Below are positions 57,985-64,000 of a stretch of DNA of 64,000 nucleotides, piece after piece. The number at the start of each line of letters is the position of its first letter. Position 1 is the stretch's first letter. The position numbers and the translations under genes are program-made. The notes below the pieces were generated by a model that saw only the letters and a list, made by a program, of their open reading frames with translations, had not been told where the DNA came from and searched no databases. The DNA lies in the NCBI GenBank assembly GCA_965153355.1, contig OZ231127.1, forward strand, positions 44,516,001 through 44,580,000. Direction: 5' to 3'. The DNA comes from Flaccisagitta enflata (lineage: Eukaryota; Chaetognatha; Sagittoidea; Aphragmophora).

Positions 57985-58626
57985 AACAAGGCCAACACCT
58001 ATAAGTCGCGTGCGAGACTTTGATAATTACTTTATTACATAACCACATAAGTAAAATGACTGTCATTGAATCTAATTGACTAAAGATGACTTAAAAATGA
58101 TAAAAAATGATTCAAAATGACCTAAAATGACTTGAATTGATCTAAAATGATAAAAAATGATTCAAAATGACCTAAAATGACTTAAAATGACCTAAATTGA
58201 CTTGAATTGATCTAAAATGACTAAAATGACTTAGTAGTTAAAATGACTTAGATTGACTTAAATTGACTTTAATTGACTTAAATTGACTTAAATTGACTTA
58301 AATTGACTTAAAATGACTTTAAATGACTTAAATTGACCTAAAATAACTTAGATTGAACCTAACTTATCTAAATTTACTTAAATTGACCTAAAATCACTAA
58401 AATGATGAGAACTATTAAGATAACTCAAATGACCTAAATTGACTTAAAATGATTAAAAATGACCTAAAATGACTTAAAATGATCTAATTTGACTTTAAAT
58501 AACCCAATTGACTTAAAATGAGATAGTAGGAATAAAACGAATAAAAAAAGTAAAGTGTGACCGACCGTCCAACCGACCGACCAACCAACGGACAAAGCGG
58601 GGTGTAGAGTCGCGTAGCACGCGACT
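57985..58626 (+). mobile_element. Long family H copy with AAATGACYTAAA array
   Basis: AACAAGGCCAACACCTATA, AGTCGCGTGC (58002-58011), ~450 bp of degenerate AAAATGACTT/AAATTGACTT repeats, AAAGTAAAGTGTGACC, an ACCGACCAACC tract, AAAGCGGGGTGTAG and hairpin AGTCGCGTAGCACGCGACT (58608-58626). The 5' arm matches the 3' arm inverted. Confidence 0.83.
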
Positions 58627-58639
58627 AAAAATAAAAAAA

Positions 58640-58695
58640 TGATGGATGGATGGACCGACTGACTCGGCAGGTTCTAGAGTTGCGTGATCGCAACT
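58640..58695 (+). mobile_element. Family H 3' end, TTGC stem
   Basis: GATGGATGGATGGACCGACTG, CGGCAGGTTCTAG and hairpin AGTTGCGTGATCGCAACT (58678-58695). It follows directly after the copy ending at 58626 and has a different stem. Confidence 0.7.
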
Positions 58696-59038
58696 AAACA
58701 GGGGACTAATTGACCAACGGACCAACTGACAAAGATGAAATTTGTAGTAAGTAAAATCATTTTTCTTTTATGGCAAAAGCATTGGCCTTATGCGTTGTCT
58801 AACGGTTATAATCTGTGACATGGACACAACTCTGAAGGTTTGAAGGTCCATCTGTTGGCATGGCCATCTGTATCTGTCACTCATGTTTTTCTTCTTCAGT
58901 TTCTGAGCTTATTTTCACCTTGCAGCTTCTGCCTAAATGCCTTTTCCACCTTCTCCCTCACTTCCCCTGCCTACTGACACACACCGGTTTAACTTTTAAC
59001 TATTTGGGACGCCATTCTTGCTTAATCGAAATGGACAC
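58696..59038. other. No gene; decayed family H body
   Basis: CTTCTGCCTAAATGCCTTTTCCACCTTCTCCCTCACTTCCCCTGCC (58926-58971) resembles the inner part of a minus-strand family H copy and the 60-bp minisatellite unit at 7351-7668. Confidence 0.45.
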
Positions 59039-59217
59039 AAACAAGGCCGTATAAACGGCTACAGAAGTCGCGTGCGGGTGGGCAGGGGCAGTGATGAAAA
59101 AGGCTTACCAAAGCATTTGGGCAGGAGCAGAAATGCAAAAACTGCCCTTAACAGTGAAAAAGCTAACGCAGACCAACCGACGGACATAGCAGGTTATAGA
59201 GTCGCGTGCACGCGACT
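59039..59217 (+). mobile_element. Family H copy with all three matching arms
   Basis: AACAAGGCCGTATAAACGGC, AGTCGCGTGC (59066-59075), GGGTGGGCAGGGGCAGTGA, GGCTTACCAAAGCATTTGGG, CAGGAGCAG, GCAGACCAACCGACGGAC, GGTTATAG and perfect hairpin AGTCGCGTGCACGCGACT (59200-59217) with AAAAA. Confidence 0.88.
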
Positions 59218-59290
59218 AAAAATAGTATGACAGTTCCATACTGAGTTATAAGAAAATGGTCACCTTTTCAATTATTTCCTTCATCCCTAG

Positions 59291-59778
59291 ACAGTCAGTC
59301 CCAATTCCGTATTCATCCATATGATCCTATCTCAACATATTTTGGCAAACTAAAACTTTCTCCATCTGGACATATTTCAATATATCGAAATATGACTTAC
59401 AGAAGTTTGATTTTCTCAGTTGTGTCTTTTGTAAAATCAGAATGAATTCCATAGCCGTTTGTCTTAGTTTACGGTCTTTGATGATTTTCTACTGGCTTTG
59501 CCACTTAAATTTTAGGAGAAATTGATCTATGAATGCTGCACCATTCAATCATATCATCAGTTCTTGTTCATCCTTCATTATATTTTGATTCATTGATCAT
59601 TTAAGCATTGGGTAGCAAATAAGATCAGAGCTTGATAATCGCTTTACTACTTTCTCTTGAGTGGCCGAACAAAAAGGAAAAGATGAGAGTCACATTTCGA
59701 CATATCGAAATATGCCCAGATGAACGAAGTTGCTTTATTTCGTAATATGATGAGATATGGTCATATGGACTGACTGTA
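59291..59778. mobile_element. 488-bp foldback with ACAGTCAGTCC ends
   Basis: The left end ACAGTCAGTCC and inner CATCTGGACATATTTCAATA, TATCGAAATATGAC pair with the right-hand GTCACATTTCGACATATCGA, AATATGCCCAGATG and GGACTGACTGT. Several mismatches and indels show age. The loop is AT-rich. Confidence 0.7.
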
Positions 59779-59894
59779 GAACTTGTTCCGGACAGTTTCA
59801 ACTTTAAACAAGAATCAGAACCTTTGTGAGTAATGCTCAGTGGACGCAATGAAAGCCCCCATTTGATGCCGGAGAAGACGCGAAAATAAGGTGA

Positions 59895-60318
59895 CGTAAG
59901 AACCACTCTAGTCTGCAGTCTTAGGCCTGATTTTGGCCCTGAGCCCTCAAATTAGCGCTTTCAGACCTCAATTTAGCCCTCGAGAGCTCAAATCAGCTCT
60001 CCAGATCTCATATCTGTCCTCAAAACCTCAAGTCAGCCCTCCAGACCTCAAATCCGCTCTCCAGGCCTCAAATCAACTCTTCAGGCCTCAAATTTGTCCT
60101 CCAGGCCTGAAGCCTGCCCCCCAAACCTCAAATGTGCCCTTTTGAACTAAATTCTGCCATCCCGACTTCAAATCCGCCTCAGGACGTCTCGAAATTCACC
60201 CCTGTGTCCTACAGACCATCAGCCCTTTGGGGCCGCTGCCCTGCTCTCACTCCACTACTTCACTTGATCACTCCAAGCAGGGCATTGGGTACCGCTGACC
60301 GTGTGCGATCCTTGGATG
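59895..60318. mobile_element. Family M copy 7
   Basis: It begins GTAAGAACCACTCTAGTCTG. Units of CTCAAATCAGCCCTCCAGAC type (59935-60170), GGACGTCTCGAAATTCACCC, CTGTGTCCTACAGACCATCA, GCCCTTTGGGGCCGCTGCCC (60222-60241) and GGGTACCGCTGACC near the end. It is opposite in sense to copy 6, whose minisatellite is replaced by GTCC. Confidence 0.8.
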
Positions 60319-60329
60319 ACTAGTTATCA

Positions 60330-60382
60330 CTGTCCCTTCCCAGCCACACGCAACGTCGGTAGCCGTATGAACGGCCTTGTTT
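60330..60382 (-). mobile_element. Family H 5'-end fragment
   Basis: TGTCCCTTCCCAGCCACACGCAACGTCGGTAGCCGTATGAACGGCCTTGTTTTCC: the inner end only, with the GCC..GGC mini-hairpin. No 3' hairpin. Confidence 0.6.
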
Positions 60383-60539
60383 TCCTGATAAAGGCTCTAA
60401 AGGGAGAAGGAATGAGTTACCAGAAAGCTAAAAAGGGGATACAATGCAAGTTAATACCAGTAATGGCGGCTGTCGCCGTGAGGAAAAAAATTGTAAGCAT
60501 TGGACACTTTTCACCAAGATTCTATCTGCAGTCCTTGTA

Positions 60540-60590
60540 GTTTTTTTTATTTTTTATTTTTTATTTTTTATTTTTTATTTTTTTATTAGA
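60540..60590. repeat. (ATTTTTT)n T-rich repeat
   Basis: ATTTTTTATTTTTTATTTTTT, five or six 7-9-bp units. Confidence 0.9.
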
Positions 60591-60599
60591 TCAAATCAA

Positions 60600-61065
60600 C
60601 AGTATGTATTGATTGCAATGAAAATCAGAGAAAAATAGAATTGAGCCAAATGACCTAGAAAATCAATCAACCAGATATCTAGCTATGCTCACTGAAATGC
60701 TTTCTTGTATTTGCATGCGCAATTAAGACATTTATCCTATTGAAAATCAGAAAAAAAAACTGAGCTAAATGAGCTAAATGAGCTAGAATACTTTAAAACA
60801 CGCTCACAGATAAGCAGCTCTGCTCACTGACATGCTTTCTTATAGCTGCTTCCATAAACATGTATCACAAAATTTATTTGTTTGTTGCATTTAAAATCAG
60901 AAAAATAAGATTGAACTAAAGGAGCTTAATGAGCTAAAATGCTCCAAAACACCTTAACAGATGAGCAGTTATGCTTATAAAGATATTTTCTAGTACATGC
61001 ATACTCAAAGAAACTTAAATACACTCTTTTATTGATCCTACTTAAAATCATAAAAAATCGAAAAA
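60600..61065 (+). repeat. ~130-150-bp diverged tandem repeat, about four copies
   Basis: AAAATCAGAAAAATAGAATTGAGC-like anchors at 60618, 60745, 60890 and 61043 are followed by AAATGAGCTAGAAT, CAGATAAGCAGCTATGCTCA and TGCTTTCTT. Satellite-like but short. Confidence 0.8.
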
Positions 61066-61980
61066 AATTCAATTTGAATTTTTCGTAAATAAGTCTTTAA
61101 AAATTCATAGCGCAAAAAATATTTGCCGGAGAGCATTCTGCTTGGCGCCAAATGAAAGATGATTGTCAAATTTACTTACCCTATCAATTTCATTGGAGGG
61201 CTCATTCGCTCGATCGAGACACTCAACTTTCGCATAAGAAAATGAAAACCCTGTTTCTCTCGAATATGTCAAAAAGTCAAAGACTGACTTTGACTTTTTT
61301 CCCGACAATAGCAGGAAAGGTAAAAACAAGAATCTAGCAATGCAGGACTGTAAAAACTACGTTGAAAGCCAAAGAAACGCATATTACCAAGTTCAAGCAT
61401 CACAAAGAACCATAAAAAGCCTCAACGCCAAAGAGCAACAAAGATCCAAATAAAGTAAAAAAAAAAGAAGGAAGAAAAAAAAAAAAGGAACAACAAAAAG
61501 AGTCAAGAGAAAGACGTTGCAATTCTCTTTAGAATGAAATTTCCTTCCAATTTAGTACATGAGAAATGAGGGGTAGGCGAGAGAGGAGGAGGAGGAGGAG
61601 GAGGAGCAATGAGCGCAATTCAAATCTAAATCGTTTTTCTTTTTACTGGAAAGAAAAGAAAGTGTTTTCAAATTTGCCATAAACCGCCCCTCCACGCCTT
61701 TACCAGCTCGTTGACTTCACCACCCGCCACCCTGCCGCCCTGCCAATTTTCATCCCATGCCCAGTCACTTGCTTGCTTTATTGCTTGCTTTGCTTGCAAG
61801 CCCGAAACCATCACATCCCTCGACAAGAAAATTGACTGTTGCCAGCATTTGGACCGATTCGACCGAGTCTACTCGTACCGGGCATCGCAATATTTCTGAA
61901 ACACATCTTGTCATTAGAACAGTCATCCACCCTACCATATCTAAACCATTCTGTCATTTCTATCACCCTCTTCAGACTTC
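61066..61980. other. No gene seen
   Basis: A-rich block 61455-61500, GGA tract 61587-61607. Open frames at 61711-61899 and 61757-62143 are short and Pro/Ser-rich, with no family recognised. Confidence 0.35.
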
Positions 61981-62066
61981 ATCATCTTCTCCCATCCCAT
62001 CCTCCTTCTCCCACCCCATCCTCCTCCTTCTCCCACCCCATCCTCCTCCTTCTCCCACCCTCCTTC
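61981..62066 (+). repeat. ~22-bp CTCCTTCTCCCACCCCATCC minisatellite
   Basis: Three to four near-perfect pyrimidine-rich units. Confidence 0.88.
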
Positions 62067-62309
62067 TCCAAAAATCTCCTTTCCTTTCACTCATCTCTGA
62101 TGGTGGATTCTTATTTTCAAATGAAAAGGAACAAAAGTACTAGACGACGTATTTAAAAAGCTTTTTTTTGCGGACGGCGACAAATCGGTTTTGGGCCAAC
62201 CTAAAGAAAGAAAAAAATAAATGAAAGAAAAGGCGAAAAAGTCACAACATTCAACAAAAAATTTTCCCCAAAATATTACACAACGTCGAGGGGAAAAAAA
62301 TTACGCTTT

Positions 62310-62600
62310 GAGGTAGAGAAATAAAAAGAAGAAGAAGAGGAGAAGAGGGGAGGAGAAGGGGGAGGAGGAGGAGAAAGGGAGGAGAAACCAGGGTCATGGA
62401 GGAAAAACAAAAAGAGGAAAGGAGAGTTGTTGGGGGCATGGATGTTGTAGAGGAAAAAGACGATCACTCGAGGGCGGGGAAAATAGAGGTTGAGGTTAAG
62501 GTTGAGGTTGAGAAAGGCGAGGGTGGAAAGGCGAGGAGAAAGGTGAGGGTGGAAAGGTGATGTTGAGGAAGGTGAGGCTGAGGGTTTGGGTGAAATGGAA
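62310..62600. repeat. Purine-rich tract with GGTTGAGGTT/GGTGAGG repeats
   Basis: GAAGAGGAGAAGAGG to 62390, then GAGGTTGAGGTTAAGGTTGA and GGTGGAAAGGCGAGG repeats. On the minus strand it gives Pro/Leu/Ser frames that look like artefacts. Confidence 0.75.
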
Positions 62601-62636
62601 AAGTCAATTTGCTCTCATCCCACATAAAGACGGAAC

Positions 62637-63332
62637 AGGTCGCCCAAGGGCAATATGTGGTCAGCGATACCCGTTGCCCTGCTTTGAGTGATTGTGAATC
62701 GGAGTGAGGGGGAGCAGGGCAGCGGCCCCGAATGGGACAAAGTCCTGTAGAACACAGGGGGACTTTCGTTCGTCCTGCCTGAAGAAGTGAATGAGATGCT
62801 ATAGAGGGCTGACTGAAGGCCTTCAAGAGCCTAAACTGAGGTCTAAGAGGGCTGTTGTAAGGCCTTATAATGCCAATTGGAATCTTGAGAGGGCTGACAT
62901 GAAGGTTGAGAGAGCTGGATTAAGGCTTGAAAGGTTAGAGGACTGAATTGAAGCCTGAGGAAAATAAATTGAGGCTTAGATAGCTGACTCGTGGCCTTAG
63001 AGGCCAGGTTTGAAGCCTGAGAATTTAAATTTGAAGCCAAAAAAGCCTAATTTGAGACCAGACAGGCCAGGTTTGAGGCCTGAGAAGTTGGATTTGAGGC
63101 CTTAGAGGTTAGATTTGAAGCCTGAGAGGCCGGATTTGAGGCCTGAGGGCCCAAATTTGAGGCCTGAGAGGCTGGATTTGAGGCCTGAGAGGCCAGAATT
63201 GAGGTTTCAGAGGCAAGATTTGAGGCGTGAGGGGCCTCATGGGGGGGACGAACGAATAAACGAACGGACGAACGAAAGTCCCCCTGTGTTCTACAGGACT
63301 TCGTCCCCTTTGGCGCCACTGCCCAAAAAGCA
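62637..63332. mobile_element. Family M copy 8, most complete of the AGGCCTGA subfamily
   Basis: It begins AGGTCGCCCAAGGGCAATAT, GTGGTCAGCGATACCCGTTG (reverse complement of the end of copy 3). Arm GGGCAGCGGCCCCGAATGGG, ACAAAGTCCTGTAGAACACA, GGGGGACTTTCGTTCGTC on the left (62716-62777) and its complement on the right (63243-63327). Units of TTGAGGCCTGAGAGGCCGGA type fill 62780-63235. Confidence 0.88.
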
Positions 63333-63444
63333 ACGAGTTTGGGAATGAGAGAGGGTGGGAGGGAGAATGAACGAATGGATGAATGAATCGTTCAATGACT
63401 GAGTGAATAAGAAAATTATTCTAGAGAGAATGAATGAAATAGAG

Positions 63445-63452
63445 AAAAATGA

Positions 63453-63484
<32 letters not shown>

Positions 63485-63800
63485 AAAAGAAAGAAAGAAA
63501 GAAAGAAAGAAAAAAGAAGGAAAGAAAAAAAGAAAAAAGAAAAAAGAAAAAGAAAAAGAAAAAAGAAAAAAGAAAAAAGAAAAAGAAAAAAAGAAAAAAA
63601 GAAAAAGAAAAAAGAAAAAGAAAAAAAAAAAAAAAAAGAAAAAAAGAAAAAAAGAAAAAAGAAAAAAAGAAAAAAGAAAATAAGAAAATAAGAAAATAAG
63701 AAAATAAGAAAATAAGAAAATAAGAAAATAAGAAAATAAGAAAGAAAGAAAAAAGGAAAAAAGGAAAACGAACAAAGAAAAAAAAAGAGAAAAAGAAAGA
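63445..63800. repeat. (GAAA)n, (GAAAAA)n and (GAAAATAA)n A-rich array
   Basis: GAAA units to 63520, GAAAAA and GAAAAAA variants to 63675, then an 8-bp AAATAAGA array (63678-63740). All Lys- or Phe-rich frames are artefacts. Confidence 0.95.
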
Positions 63801-64000
63801 ACCAAACAAATAATTCAACTGAGAATAAAACAAAGTATCAAACAAAGAATAAAACAAAGAAATAAGGAAATGACAACACAAAAAGAAAGAGAGAGAGTTA
63901 GAGAGCAGAAAAGAAAGCAGGTAAGCAAATCATTCCTATACATTTTCTATGGGAAATCAGGGGGGTGGAGGGCTAGGCTGAAACTGTTCCAAAGGCCCTG
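63801..64000. other. No gene seen at the right edge
   Basis: A-rich DNA with ACAAAGTATCAAACAAAG-type repeats, then unique sequence. No feature is supported. Confidence 0.35.

Overview
The window looks like non-coding-rich nuclear DNA of an invertebrate animal. It contains a GT-AG spliced gene and a BEL/Pao LTR retrotransposon (a class known only from animals), and very dense simple repeats, mostly GA/CT, CA, CTTT, GAA, GTCC and ATGA. The phylum cannot be fixed from the sequence. No rRNA, tRNA, snRNA or CRISPR locus was recognised.

Layout. 1-2300: nested palindromic elements. 2300-3717: microsatellite block that forms the start of an intron. 3718-6752 (minus): the only convincing host gene, two coding exons of a long polyQ/His-rich protein whose 3' part is not visible. 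6900-20100: minisatellites, microsatellites, foldback elements and many copies of a short repeat called 'family H' here. 20135-37591: a nest of four mobile elements. A 13.26-kb BEL/Pao element (22199-35458) sits in a foldback element (21641-36367), which sits beside or in a TA-flanked foldback (36991-37589); a further TA-flanked foldback (36373-36988) landed at the join. 37600-42500: CA, CTTT, ATGA, GA and CT arrays. 42590-64000: family H copies, a second family ('family M') of hairpin-armed repeats carrying exchangeable minisatellites, a 1.37-kb foldback with a tandem array in its loop, a 5.5-kb foldback with repeated units in its arms, and more microsatellites.

The retrotransposon carries an LTR, a glutamine-rich Gag with three zinc knuckles, protease behind one in-frame UGA, a broken reverse transcriptase, RNase H and integrase, an unusual intact third ORF of 709 codons in the env position, and a second LTR. 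The LTRs differ by only about six substitutions and three small indels, although pol is interrupted several times.

Best candidates for something undescribed: (1) family H, more than 25 copies, whose 3' end is a hairpin next to a GGAC/GACC tract. The hairpin sequence differs between subfamilies, but both stem arms and a third copy at the other end change together. (2) Family M, where conserved self-complementary arms flank different minisatellites in different copies. (3) The extra ORF and the UGA between Gag and protease in the retroelement.
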